Assembly (NCBI GenBank): GCA_018820765.1
Contig: JAHJNN010000008.1
Coordinates: 62,001-126,000, forward strand
Direction of reading: 5' to 3'
Source: Gammaproteobacteria bacterium
GTDB lineage: Bacteria > Pseudomonadota > Gammaproteobacteria > Burkholderiales > Thiobacillaceae
Length of the DNA: 64,000 nucleotides
The translations under genes were made by a program, and so were the position numbers. Shown here piece by piece: positions 38,435-47,111 of this stretch (positions within the stretch are counted from its first letter, which is position 1; the number at the start of each line of letters is the position of its first letter). The notes under the pieces were generated by a model. It was not told the DNA's origin and made no database searches. It was given only the letters and a program-made list of their open reading frames with translations.

Positions 38435-39562
38435 ATGACCTGGAGCCTCGCCCTGGTGCTGCTCGGCGCCCTGTGGCTGGCCTGGAGCAACGGCGCCAAT
38501 GACAACTTCAAGGGCGTGGCCACGCTCTACGGGAGCGGCGTGCTCGGCTATCGCAGTGCGCTGTGGCTGGCGGCGATCGCCACGCTGGCGGGCAGTCTGC
38601 TTTCAGTGTGGCTGGCCAACGGCCTGGTGCAAACCTTCAGCGGCAACGGCCTGCTGAGTTCCGGCGCGATGACGCCTGCCATGCTGGCCGCGGCCGGGAT
38701 CGGCGCCGGCGCCACGGTGCTGCTCGCCACCTGGTTCGGCATGCCCACGTCTACCACCCATGCGCTCACCGGCGCGCTGCTGGGCGCCGCGCTGTCGGCG
38801 CACGGCAGCGTGAACTGGGCGGTGCTCGGCGGCAAGTTCGTCCAGCCGCTGTTGCTGAGCCCGTTGATCGCTATCGCCTCGACCATGGTGCTGTATTACG
38901 CGCTGCACCGGCTGCGCGTGGCCCTGGGGCTGGGCATGGACAGTTGCCTGTGCGTTGGAGAGAAGCGTGAAGCAGTGGCCGGCTTCTTCGCGCCGGTTGC
39001 AGCGGTCGCCGCCGCGCCCTCTCTGGAAGTTGCACAGGGAAGGCTGGCGAGTTGCTCAGCGCGCTACGGCGGCCGCTTCGTCGGCGTGGACGTGGATTCG
39101 GCGGTGAACGCGCTGCATGTGCTGAGCGCGGGCAGCGTCTGCTTCGCCCGTGCCGTCAACGACACCCCCAAGATCGCCGCCCTGCTGCTGGCGGGCGCCG
39201 TGGGCGGTGCGCTCGATGCGGAGTCGGCGCTTGTGCTGGTCGCAGCAGTGATGGTGTTGGGCGGGCTCATCCAGGCGCGGCGCGTGGCCGAGACCATGAG
39301 CCATGGCATCACAGCGCTCAATCATGGCCAAGGGCTTTCCGCCAACTTGGTGACCGCCGGGCTGGTGCTGGGCGCCTCCAATTTCGGCCTCCCGGTTTCC
39401 ACCACGCACGTCGCAACCGGCTCCATCTTCGGCATCGGCGCGGTCAACGGCAAAAGCGACTGGCGCACCATCGCCCGCATCCTGCTGACCTGGGCGGTGA
39501 CCCTGCCTTTGGGCCTGGTGCTGGGCGCGGGCGTGTTTCGAGTGCTTGTCGCGCTGGGTTGA
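38435..39562 (+). CDS. PiT-family inorganic phosphate transporter
   Basis: This 375-aa protein has ten or so membrane segments with the PiT signatures WSNGANDNFKGVATLYGSG at the N-terminus and ASNFGLPVSTTHVATGSIFG near the C-terminus, plus TWFGMPTSTTHALTGALLG. PiT carriers bring in phosphate with protons, and arsenate as well. Placed next to arsM, it may replace arsenate-leaky phosphate uptake or move an arsenic compound (inferred). Its end is convergent with the SelD-fusion gene, 18 bp apart. Confidence 0.88.
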   Translation: MTWSLALVLLGALWLAWSNGANDNFKGVATLYGSGVLGYRSALWLAAIATLAGSLLSVWLANGLVQTFSGNGLLSSGAMTPAMLAAAGIGAGATVLLATWFGMPTSTTHALTGALLGAALSAHGSVNWAVLGGKFVQPLLLSPLIAIASTMVLYYALHRLRVALGLGMDSCLCVGEKREAVAGFFAPVAAVAAAPSLEVAQGRLASCSARYGGRFVGVDVDSAVNALHVLSAGSVCFARAVNDTPKIAALLLAGAVGGALDAESALVLVAAVMVLGGLIQARRVAETMSHGITALNHGQGLSANLVTAGLVLGASNFGLPVSTTHVATGSIFGIGAVNGKSDWRTIARILLTWAVTLPLGLVLGAGVFRVLVALG

Positions 39563-39580
39563 GGAGGCGCGGACGGGCGC

Positions 39581-41866
39581 CTACCAGACGAGAGCGATGG
39601 GCTCGATGGCCTCGCTTCGGGGCAGTACGCGGCCGATGCGGGCGGCGTGGACGTAGCCCAGGCGGTGCAGTTCCGCGAGGCAGTCGTCCGCCCGCTCCGC
39701 CGGCACGCCGGCGAGCAGGCCGCCGGCGGTCTGCGGGTCGAACAGCAGGAGATAGGCGGGATGAGCTAGCGCTGCTTCCTGGTTGCGCAGGGCGCGCCGC
39801 AGGCGCGCGTTAGCGGGCTGCAGGGAACTGAGGATGCCTTCCGCCGAGGTTTCCCGGGCGCCTTCGAGCAGGGGCAGCGCGCCCATATCCAGTTCCGCGT
39901 CCACGCCCGAGGGCTTGGTCATCTCGACCAGATGGCCGAGCAGGCCGAAGCCGGTCAGGTCGGTGCAGGCGCGGGCGCCGTGGGCGATCAGGCAGGTGGC
40001 GGCGGCGCGGCTGGAGACCTGCATCGAAGCGAGCGCGGCGTCGATCCAGCGGCCCTTGGCGGCCAGCCGCATGTGCGCGGCGAAGAGGGTGCCGGTGCCG
40101 ATGGGCTTGGTGAGGATGAGCGCGTCGCCGGGGCGCAGCCCGCCCTTGGTCATCGCGGTCGCCAGGGACGCGTCGACGAGGCCGTTGACGGCGAAGCCCA
40201 GCGCCAGCTCGCGGCCTTCGCCGGTGTGGCCGCCGACCAGCGCGCAACCGGCTTCGTTCAGCACCGACACGGCGCCGGACATCATCTGGAACAGAGTGTC
40301 TTCCACCTTGGCTTCCAGCCCCGGCGGCACGGTGGCGATGGCGGCGGCGGACTGCGCTTCGGCCCCCATGGCGAACACGTCGCCCAGGGCATGATTCGCG
40401 GCGATGCGGCCGAATACCCAGGGGTCGTTGACGAAGGCGCGGAAAAAATCCACGGTCTGCACCACTGCCTTGCCCGGCGGTACGCGCAGCACGGCTGCGT
40501 CGTCGGGGTCGGCAAGGCCGATGAGCACGTCGTCGCGCGCGACCGGCTCGACCCGTGCGAGCGCGCGCGACAGTACGCTGGCGCCGACCTTGGCGCCGCA
40601 GCCGCCGCAGCGCATGGCGAGCGCGGAGATCGCCTGGGTCTTTTCGCTTGCTTCGAGCGGGATCGCCGCGGCTTCGGGTTTGGACTTGGTCTCGGCATCG
40701 TCCATGGCGGGCAAGTCGTCGAAGCGCCTCATGAAGCGGCGGTCGATCCAGTCCTTCCAGCGCCACACCCAGTCGCCGCGCGCGAACAGGGCGCCGCGCG
40801 AGGCGATGGCATGGCGGTCGCCGGTGCTGATCAGCGCGAGCCAGCGGCGCTGCGGCCGGTAGGGTTTGAGCGGCTGGTCGAGCACGGCGCGGCGCAGGTT
40901 GTCGGCGAGCACCGGACCCATGCGCACGGCGAACACGCCGGCCTTCTCGAGGGGGTGGCCGATCATCGACGCGCAGTCGCCGGTGGCAAAGATGCGCGGG
41001 TCGGTTTCGGTTTGCAGGGTGTCCGCCACGCGGATGAAGCCGGCGTCGTCGAGTGCGAGGCCAGTACAGGCGAGCCACGCGGCGCCGCCGGCCTGGGTGA
41101 CCCAGATGGTTTCGTCCGCCGCCACGGTGTCGCCGCGCCGGGTTTTCAGGGTGCCTGTACTGACCTCCACCACTTCCGCGTCGCGGTGCACGACGATGCC
41201 GCGTTCGGTCAGCACGCCCTCGAAGATACGGCGCACGGCGCGGTTATGGGTGGGCAGGATGTTGGCGTCGGCGCCGAACAGATGCACGGACAGCGTGTCC
41301 GGGTCGCGGCCCTGCGCCCGGATTTCCTGGCGCAGGCGGGTATGCAGCGACAGGGCCATTTCGACGCCGCCGGCGCCGGCGCCGACCACGGCGAGGGTGA
41401 AGCTGCCCGGATGCGTGCGCACCCGTTCCACGAGATCGCGCAGGCGCCGGGTGAACTGGCGGATGGGTTTGACCGGCACGGCGTTGGCGTCGGCACCGGC
41501 CACGTCCGCCAGGTGCGGCGTGGAGCCGATGTTGATGGAGAGCAGGTCGTAGGCCACCGGCGGATGGTTGCGGCAGATCACCCGCTGTGCGGCGCGATCG
41601 ATACCTACTGCTTCGTCCTGGTAGTAGCGGGCGCCGGCGAATTCGGCCAGGCGGCGCACGTCGATGTGCACGTCCTCGCAGCTGTAGTGGCCGGCGATGA
41701 AGCCGGGCAGCATGCCCGAGTAGGGCGTTTCGGTGTCGGTGCAAATCAGCGTGAGGCGCGCGCCGGGCAGCGGGTTCATCGCCCACATGCGCAACACGAC
41801 CACATGGCTGTGGCCGCCGCCGATCAATACGATGTCCCGCAATACGGGGCTTTCAGTCGCTTGCAT
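39581..41866 (-). CDS. selD: FAD oxidoreductase-selenide, water dikinase (SelD) fusion
   Basis: This 761-aa protein has an N-terminal NDH-like pyridine nucleotide-disulfide oxidoreductase (residues 1-390; FAD loop IGGGHSHVVV, second loop VGAGAGGVEM, FATGDCA) and a C-terminal SelD domain from about 415, with RCGGCGAK at 419-426 (catalytic Cys 423 and Lys 426 by alignment to the E. coli enzyme, from memory). SelD makes selenophosphate from selenide and ATP. The fused domain probably reduces a selenium species or supplies selenide. It is the last gene of the minus-strand operon, 47 bp after the glycosyltransferase. Confidence 0.93.
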   Translation of the reverse strand: MQATESPVLRDIVLIGGGHSHVVVLRMWAMNPLPGARLTLICTDTETPYSGMLPGFIAGHYSCEDVHIDVRRLAEFAGARYYQDEAVGIDRAAQRVICRNHPPVAYDLLSINIGSTPHLADVAGADANAVPVKPIRQFTRRLRDLVERVRTHPGSFTLAVVGAGAGGVEMALSLHTRLRQEIRAQGRDPDTLSVHLFGADANILPTHNRAVRRIFEGVLTERGIVVHRDAEVVEVSTGTLKTRRGDTVAADETIWVTQAGGAAWLACTGLALDDAGFIRVADTLQTETDPRIFATGDCASMIGHPLEKAGVFAVRMGPVLADNLRRAVLDQPLKPYRPQRRWLALISTGDRHAIASRGALFARGDWVWRWKDWIDRRFMRRFDDLPAMDDAETKSKPEAAAIPLEASEKTQAISALAMRCGGCGAKVGASVLSRALARVEPVARDDVLIGLADPDDAAVLRVPPGKAVVQTVDFFRAFVNDPWVFGRIAANHALGDVFAMGAEAQSAAAIATVPPGLEAKVEDTLFQMMSGAVSVLNEAGCALVGGHTGEGRELALGFAVNGLVDASLATAMTKGGLRPGDALILTKPIGTGTLFAAHMRLAAKGRWIDAALASMQVSSRAAATCLIAHGARACTDLTGFGLLGHLVEMTKPSGVDAELDMGALPLLEGARETSAEGILSSLQPANARLRRALRNQEAALAHPAYLLLFDPQTAGGLLAGVPAERADDCLAELHRLGYVHAARIGRVLPRSEAIEPIALVW

Positions 41867-41913
41867 TCAACACCCTAATCCGTCATGAGACAACGAGCGG
41901 CTCAAGCATACCG

Positions 41914-42531
41914 TTATACAACCCGGAAGCCGGGAATGGCGCCGCGCAACAGGTCGGCGGGCTCGTCGATGTCGCTGAGCGTGTCGCCCACCCACACTTT
42001 CCAGCCCAGGGCCGCGAGGCGTTTGAGGGTGAGATCGGCGACCGCCGGGGTGCTCCACGGCATGTCCTCGAACAGGCTGGCGTCGAAGGCGCGCAAGCCC
42101 AGCAGCGGATAGCCGCCATCCGCGGCCGGGTACAGAACGGCGTCATGCCCGGCCAGCTCGGCGGCGGCGAGGCGCAGGCGGGCGGCGCTGAGGTCGGGGC
42201 AATCCGTGCCGGTCAGCAGCACCGCCTCGCCCCGCGCGACGGCGCGTTGCGCGGGACGGGCCATGCGCGCGCCGAGATCGCCTCCGCCCTGATCGCTGAC
42301 GTCGATGCCGGCCGGGAACGGGATGCCCGTCCACTCGGGCGCATCCGGCGCCGGGCTCATGCACAGCTCCACCGGGCCGACGGTGGCTGTGAGCGCCTGC
42401 GCCAGTGCCCGATCGAGCATGCGCGCCGCCAGTTGCGCCGCCCCCGCTGCGCCCAGCACCGGAATGAGGCGGGTCTTGACCCGGCCCGGCACGGGCGCCT
42501 TGGCGAAGATCACGATGCGGACAGGCGTCAT
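41914..42531 (-). CDS. rSAM/selenodomain-associated transferase 1 (TIGR04282-like glycosyltransferase)
   Basis: This 205-aa protein starts MTPVRIVIFAKAPVPGRVKT and has LLTGTDCPDLSAARL and AADGGYPLLGLR, fitting the TIGR04282-type nucleotidyl/glycosyltransferase family often found with ArsS. It overlaps transferase 2 upstream by ATGA. Its sugar donor and acceptor are unproven; it may decorate an arsenosugar. Confidence 0.85.
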   Translation of the reverse strand: MTPVRIVIFAKAPVPGRVKTRLIPVLGAAGAAQLAARMLDRALAQALTATVGPVELCMSPAPDAPEWTGIPFPAGIDVSDQGGGDLGARMARPAQRAVARGEAVLLTGTDCPDLSAARLRLAAAELAGHDAVLYPAADGGYPLLGLRAFDASLFEDMPWSTPAVADLTLKRLAALGWKVWVGDTLSDIDEPADLLRGAIPGFRVV

Positions 42532-43217
42532 GACTCGGCGTGGTAGCGCAAAACCAGCCGTGCCGGCGGCACGCCGCGCCAGTAGTCGAAACGTAGCCGC
42601 CACATGAGCAGGATGGTGCGCCAGACGCCGTGCCTGTCCCAGCGCCGGCCCGAGGTCGCGACCCGCGCGCGCAGGCAGGCCGGCGGACCGAGACGCTTCA
42701 GGCGCTTCGACAGTTCGATGTCTTCCATCAGCGGCTGCTCCGGAAAGCCGCCCGCCGCTTTGAAGGCGGCACGCGTCACAAAAATCGCCTGATCGCCGGT
42801 GGCGATGCCGGTGAGGCGGGAGCGCAGATTCATCGACGTCGCGATGACCGGCAGCCAGGCCGAACGGCCTGCGATCGCCACATCGAAGCGGCCCCAACTG
42901 TGGCCGGCGAGCGCCCGTTCGACGAGCGCGGGCGCGTGCGGCGGCAGGCGGGTGTCGGCGTGCAGGAACAGCAGCGTCCTGCCGTGAGCCTCGGCCGCGC
43001 CGGCATTCATCTGGCGGGCCCGTCCGCACGACGCTTCCAGCACGCGGTCCGCCAGGGGCCAGGCTGCGGCCCGCGTGCCGTCGCTGCTGCCGCCGTCGAC
43101 GACGATCACTTCCGCGCCGCTTTCCCTGAGCGGCGCCAGCGCCGCGAGCGCCGCAACGATTTCCGTCGACTCGTTCAGCACCGGCATGACGATGGAGAGT
43201 TGCGGCCGGGGGCTCAA
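42528..43217 (-). CDS. rSAM/selenodomain-associated transferase 2 (TIGR04283-like glycosyltransferase)
   Basis: This 229-aa GT-A (family 2) protein has LSIVMPVLNESTEIVAALAA, VVDGGSSDGT, FLHADTRLPP and GDQAIFV, matching TIGR04283-type proteins. I start at TTG 43217, which overlaps the DUF3047 stop as TTGA; no ATG lies at the proper place, and the next ATG would cut the first strand of the fold. The gene is followed by transferase 1 with ATGA overlap. Confidence 0.82.
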   Translation of the reverse strand: MSPRPQLSIVMPVLNESTEIVAALAALAPLRESGAEVIVVDGGSSDGTRAAAWPLADRVLEASCGRARQMNAGAAEAHGRTLLFLHADTRLPPHAPALVERALAGHSWGRFDVAIAGRSAWLPVIATSMNLRSRLTGIATGDQAIFVTRAAFKAAGGFPEQPLMEDIELSKRLKRLGPPACLRARVATSGRRWDRHGVWRTILLMWRLRFDYWRGVPPARLVLRYHAES

Positions 43218-43933
43218 CAGGCTTCGTCCTTGCCGACAAAGCGGAAATCGGCGAAACCGGCGCGTGCCGTTTCGCCGGTGTTGTCGGTATCGCTGGCGAG
43301 GGCCAGACCGGTGAGGCGGCCTGGCGCATGGCCGAAGGCGTGCCGGAAGTCGGCGGCGACGTCGCGGCGCTCGTCCACCCAGCGTCCGGCGTGACTTGCG
43401 CCGGATCGCAGCACCAGCATGCGTGTGTGCCTGGAATAGACATTGGTTTGCCAGGTGCCGACCGCATGGCGGTTGTCCCAGATGTAGTTGATTGCCACAT
43501 CCGGCACCGGCCTGCCGCGCAGCGAGCGCGTCAGCTCCTGCCTTATGCGGGAGCCGCGCCCAAGCGTCCCGGGCGATACGTCGAAGCCGAGATGGATGTG
43601 GGCGGCATAATCGTCGCCGGTCCGGGCCGTCATGTCGGCGCTTTTCAGAGGCGCGTCGATGCGCCAGCGCCAGCACAGCACCGGCGTCGCGGCGAGGTCG
43701 ATGTCCAGCGGCCGCGCCAGCAGCGCCATGCTCTTCACTGCATGGGCTTCGACGGCCGCGACGCCGTCCCATTCGCGCAGGCGATAGCGGGTCGGCGGAA
43801 TGTCCTGGTCCAGTTGCACGACGCGCCAGGGCGGCGGCAGGCCGTCGTCCGCGGGGGGAAAGCGGCCCACCCAGACCGGATCAGCCAGACCGATCGCCGG
43901 CAACAGCGCCGCCAGCGGAAGCAGGCGTTTCAT
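43214..43933 (-). CDS. DUF3047 domain-containing exported protein
   Basis: This 239-aa protein has a signal peptide ending near GLA|DPVW and a DUF3047 domain with VLCWRWRIDAPLKSADMTAR, AHIHLGFD, NYIWDNRHAVGTWQTNVYS and a C-terminal TGLALASDTDNTGETARAGF. This last stretch resembles jelly-roll sugar-binding domains. The function is unknown. The ATG at 43933 overlaps the oxidoreductase stop, and the stop overlaps the TTG of transferase 2. Confidence 0.8.
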   Translation of the reverse strand: MKRLLPLAALLPAIGLADPVWVGRFPPADDGLPPPWRVVQLDQDIPPTRYRLREWDGVAAVEAHAVKSMALLARPLDIDLAATPVLCWRWRIDAPLKSADMTARTGDDYAAHIHLGFDVSPGTLGRGSRIRQELTRSLRGRPVPDVAINYIWDNRHAVGTWQTNVYSRHTRMLVLRSGASHAGRWVDERRDVAADFRHAFGHAPGRLTGLALASDTDNTGETARAGFADFRFVGKDEAC

Positions 43934-45408
43934 CCTCGCCACGCGCCCCGTCTCCAGGTATGGAAACGCTCGACCCAGCGCAGCAGTCTTTCCGGCGCAT
44001 GCGCCTTCTTCCACACGCCGGCGGCGTACTTGTTGGCCTCCGCCAGCGTCGGATAGATGTGGATGGTGCCGAGGATCTTGTTGAGCCCGATGCCGTGCTT
44101 CATCGCCAGCACGTATTCTGCGATCAGGTCGCCGGCATGCTCGCCGACGATGGTGACGCCGAGAATGGTGTCCTTGCCCGGCACGGTCAGCACCTTGACG
44201 AAGCCGTGCGCCTCGGCATCGACGATCGCGCGGTCGAGCTCGGCGAGGTCGTAGCGGCTGATCTCGAAAGGAACGCCTTTCTCCTTCGCCTCCTGCTCGT
44301 TGAGGCCGACGCGCGCCACTTCCGGATCGACGAAGGTCGCCCACGGGATCACCGAATAGTCGGCCTTGAATTTTTTGAACGGATCGAACAGGGCGTTGAC
44401 CGCCGCATACCAGGCCTGATGCGCGGCGGTATGGGTGAACTGGAACGGTCCGGCGACGTCCCCCGCCGCATAGATGTTCGGGTAGTTGGTCTGCAGGAAG
44501 GCGTTGGTGCCGATCGTGCGCGACGTTTTCACGCCCAGTTCCTCCAGCCCGTAGCCTGCGAGGTTGGCGGCGCGGCCGACGGCGACCAGCACGGCGTCGA
44601 AGGGAATGCGCACGTCGTGACCATCGTGTTCGGCGACCAGGGTCTTCTCGCCGTTCTCGATGAGGAACTGCTTCGCCTTGTGTTCGACCCGCACGTCGAT
44701 GCCCTCGTCGCGAAAGCGTCGGGTCACGAGTTCGGACACCTCAGGATCTTCGCGATTGAGGATGCGCGGTCCCTGCTGGAGCAGCGTCACCCTGGCGCCG
44801 AAGCGGGCGAAGGCCTGGGCGAGTTCGGCGCCGATCGGCCCGCCGCCCAGTACCACCAGACGCCGCGGCAATTCGCGCACATTCCACACCGTATCGGAGG
44901 TGAGATACCCCGTCTCTTCGATGCCGGGAATCGGCGGCACGAAGGGCCGCCCGCCTGCCGCGATGACGATGCTGCGTGTGCTCAGCCGCTGCGTGCCGCC
45001 ATCGTGGCGGACGACGTCCACTTCCCAGGGCGACACGATCTTCGCCGTGCCTGCGATCACCTCGACGCCGAGGCCGCTGTAGCGCTCGGCCGAGTCGTGC
45101 GGTTCGATCGCCTGCACCACGCGCTGCACGCGCTCCATCACGTCGGCGAAGTCGAATTCGGCATGGGCTTCGCGGATGCCGAATTCCTTCGCGCGCGCCG
45201 CCTGCGACAGGAATTTCGCCGAGCGGATCAGCGCCTTCGAGGGCACGCAGCCGGTGTTGAGGCAGTCGCCGCCCATCCTGTGCTTCTCGATCAGCGTGAC
45301 CTTCGCCTTGAGCACGGCGGCGATATAGGCCGTCACCAGCCCGGCCGAGCCGCCGCCGATCACCACCAGATTGCGCTCGAAGCGGCGCGGTTTTTTCCAG
45401 CGGCTCAA
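43930..45408 (-). CDS. FAD-dependent disulfide oxidoreductase (mercuric reductase/lipoamide dehydrogenase-like)
   Basis: This 492-aa class I flavoprotein has the FAD loop VIGGGSAGLVTA, redox Cys 49 and 54 in GGDCLNTGCVPSK, NAD loop VLGGGPIGAELAQ, and the C-terminal TIHIYPTLAEANK. It lacks the N-terminal HMA domain and the C-terminal Cys pair of true mercuric reductase. The C-terminal His-Glu dyad of lipoamide dehydrogenases is not clear either, so the substrate is probably another disulfide or metalloid thiol. Start TTG 45408 overlaps the ArsS stop (TTGA). Confidence 0.85.
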   Translation of the reverse strand: MSRWKKPRRFERNLVVIGGGSAGLVTAYIAAVLKAKVTLIEKHRMGGDCLNTGCVPSKALIRSAKFLSQAARAKEFGIREAHAEFDFADVMERVQRVVQAIEPHDSAERYSGLGVEVIAGTAKIVSPWEVDVVRHDGGTQRLSTRSIVIAAGGRPFVPPIPGIEETGYLTSDTVWNVRELPRRLVVLGGGPIGAELAQAFARFGARVTLLQQGPRILNREDPEVSELVTRRFRDEGIDVRVEHKAKQFLIENGEKTLVAEHDGHDVRIPFDAVLVAVGRAANLAGYGLEELGVKTSRTIGTNAFLQTNYPNIYAAGDVAGPFQFTHTAAHQAWYAAVNALFDPFKKFKADYSVIPWATFVDPEVARVGLNEQEAKEKGVPFEISRYDLAELDRAIVDAEAHGFVKVLTVPGKDTILGVTIVGEHAGDLIAEYVLAMKHGIGLNKILGTIHIYPTLAEANKYAAGVWKKAHAPERLLRWVERFHTWRRGAWRG

Positions 45409-46373
45409 GTCCGGACTCCCGCTTCGTCCAGCGCGCCGCCGCAACTGCTGCCTTGGCCGGCGGTGCAGCCGTAACAGTGGTCGGCGATCCGGATGGGCTG
45501 TCCGCTCACCTCATGGGCCAGCAGGTCGGCCAGCGTGGTCGGCCCGGGCAGGGACAGTCCCAGCATCTGGTTGAAGTCGCAGTCGTAGAGACGCCCGCGC
45601 CAGTCCACGCTGACCAGCTCCCGGCACATGACCTGTTCGAGGTTGTCGGGGTTGTGGCTGGACTTGAGCAGCTGCATGTAGCCGGCGAATTCCCCCCTCG
45701 ACACCAGCGTGCTGCCGAAGCGCAGGATGGGCATGTTGGCCAAGCTGTAGAGCCGGTTGAAGACGATGCCGTAGCGGGCCTGCAATTCCTGTTTGTAGGC
45801 GGCTTCCAGGCCGGCCTGGGCCGGCGGCAGGCTGGGGCCGAGCGGGTTGTAGACCAGATTCAGGTCCAGCCCGCTGCCCGCCTGCCCGTAGCCCAGGGCG
45901 TTGAGCTGCATGAGGCCGGCGATGCTGCGCTCGAACACCCCCTTGCCGCGCTGCCCGTCGACGTTCTCCTCCAGGTAGCACGGCAGCGAAGCCACGACTT
46001 CGACGCCCTGCGCGGCGAGGAAATCAGCCAGATCGTCCTGGCCCGGCTCGGACAGGATGGTGAGATTGCAGCGGTCGACCACCCGGGTTCCCAGCGCCCG
46101 CGCTTCGCGCACCAGCCAGCGGAACCGCGGATGCAGTTCCGGCGCGCCGCCGGTGAGGTCCAGCATGGCGAGGCCGCGCGCCGCCAGCACGCGCGGGATG
46201 CGCTCCACGTTGGCGTCGTCCATCGCCTCGGTGCGGTTCGGGCCTGCGTTGACGTGGCAGTGCAGGCAGGTCTGGTTGCAGCGGTAGCCCAGATTGACCT
46301 GCAGGGTGGCGAGGCGGCCGCGGCGCAGCGCGGGAAAATCCGTTGCCTGAAGAAGGGGTAAGGTGTTGTGCAT
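45405..46373 (-). CDS. arsS: Arsenosugar biosynthesis radical SAM protein ArsS
   Basis: This 322-aa radical SAM protein has CNQTCLHC (Cys 32, 36 and 39), the SAM-site stretch LTGGAPELHP, and the C-terminal Cys-rich selenodomain CYGCTAGQGSSC (Cys 300, 303 and 311). The tail is Cys-containing, not Sec. ArsS adds a 5'-deoxyadenosyl group to dimethylarsenite, giving the precursor of arsenosugars. I start at ATG 46373 on family grounds (MHNTLPLLQATDF); an in-frame ATG also exists at 46409. First gene of the minus operon. Confidence 0.9.
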   Translation of the reverse strand: MHNTLPLLQATDFPALRRGRLATLQVNLGYRCNQTCLHCHVNAGPNRTEAMDDANVERIPRVLAARGLAMLDLTGGAPELHPRFRWLVREARALGTRVVDRCNLTILSEPGQDDLADFLAAQGVEVVASLPCYLEENVDGQRGKGVFERSIAGLMQLNALGYGQAGSGLDLNLVYNPLGPSLPPAQAGLEAAYKQELQARYGIVFNRLYSLANMPILRFGSTLVSRGEFAGYMQLLKSSHNPDNLEQVMCRELVSVDWRGRLYDCDFNQMLGLSLPGPTTLADLLAHEVSGQPIRIADHCYGCTAGQGSSCGGALDEAGVRT

Positions 46374-46546
46374 GGGACAGCGAACGGGCGTATTGCGCGA
46401 TAGGTACATTTTGCACCAGGCCCGCGCGCTTGCGCGGATTTCCGTAGGAAGAGGTGCGAGACATCAGGGTGTCTACGTCGATTCGCGCTATTGCCGATTT
46501 TGCGTGGCGCGGCGATCATTCGGGCAGCCCTGAAGGAACAACCCTC

Positions 46547-47107
46547 ATGAAAAAAATCTTGATGGCCCTCGTCGCCGGTCTGCCCGCCGTTGCGCCGGCC
46601 GAAGCGCAGAGCCATCGGGCCGATCCGGCGACCGGCACCGAGACCTGGGAGACCCGTGCCCACGGCGTCGCCCTGCGCCTGACGCAGATTCTGCCGGATC
46701 AGGCGCGGGCGTTTTATCTCAGCCGGGGCTTCGCCGCCGAAGACGCCGAGTTGTATGCCACGGACTGCGTCTTCATGACCGTGTTGCGCAACGACGCCGC
46801 GCCGGGGGCGCTGGGTTTCCGGCTGGCGGATTGGCAGGTGCGCGTGCGCGGCGAGCGCCGCGCCTTACGGCCGGTTGAAGACTGGCTGGCGCTTTGGCGG
46901 GAGCGCGGCGTGCCGCAGCCCGCGCGCATCGCCTTCCGCTGGGCCCAGTTTCCGCCCGAGCAGGAATACGAACGGGGGGAGTGGAACCAGGGCATGCTGG
47001 CAGTGGGCCTGCCTCCCGGCGAGCGGTTCGATCTGGCGGCACGCTGGCAGGTTGCCGGAAAAGCCTACGAAGGCGTCCTGACCGATGTTCGCTGCGCTTC
47101 GCGTTGA
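46547..47107 (+). CDS. Exported hypothetical protein upstream of TlpA-like gene
   Basis: This 186-aa protein has a signal peptide ending near AEAQ|SHRA. A mostly alpha/beta domain follows with TDCVFMTVLRNDAAPG, QPARIAFRWAQFPPEQEYER and a C-terminal DVRCAS; two Cys may pair in the periplasm. An RBS (AAGGA) precedes the ATG. It lies next to a TlpA-type thioredoxin that could oxidise or reduce it. I recognise no named family. Confidence 0.6.
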   Translation: MKKILMALVAGLPAVAPAEAQSHRADPATGTETWETRAHGVALRLTQILPDQARAFYLSRGFAAEDAELYATDCVFMTVLRNDAAPGALGFRLADWQVRVRGERRALRPVEDWLALWRERGVPQPARIAFRWAQFPPEQEYERGEWNQGMLAVGLPPGERFDLAARWQVAGKAYEGVLTDVRCASR

Positions 47108-47111
47108 ATTG

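Noticed and set aside
39565-39582. Hairpin AGGCGC/GCGCCT between the convergent PiT and SelD genes as a terminator
   Set aside because: Only a 6-bp stem and no U-tract on either side. It may be chance in GC-rich DNA.
43930-45408. Mercuric reductase MerA
   Set aside because: The CxxxxC disulfide is present, but there is no N-terminal HMA domain and no C-terminal Cys pair, and no merR/merT/merP gene is near.
45405-46373. Selenocysteine in the ArsS C-terminal selenodomain
   Set aside because: The frame has Cys codons at all tail positions (300, 303, 311) and ends at a normal stop that overlaps the next gene. No in-frame TGA needs recoding.
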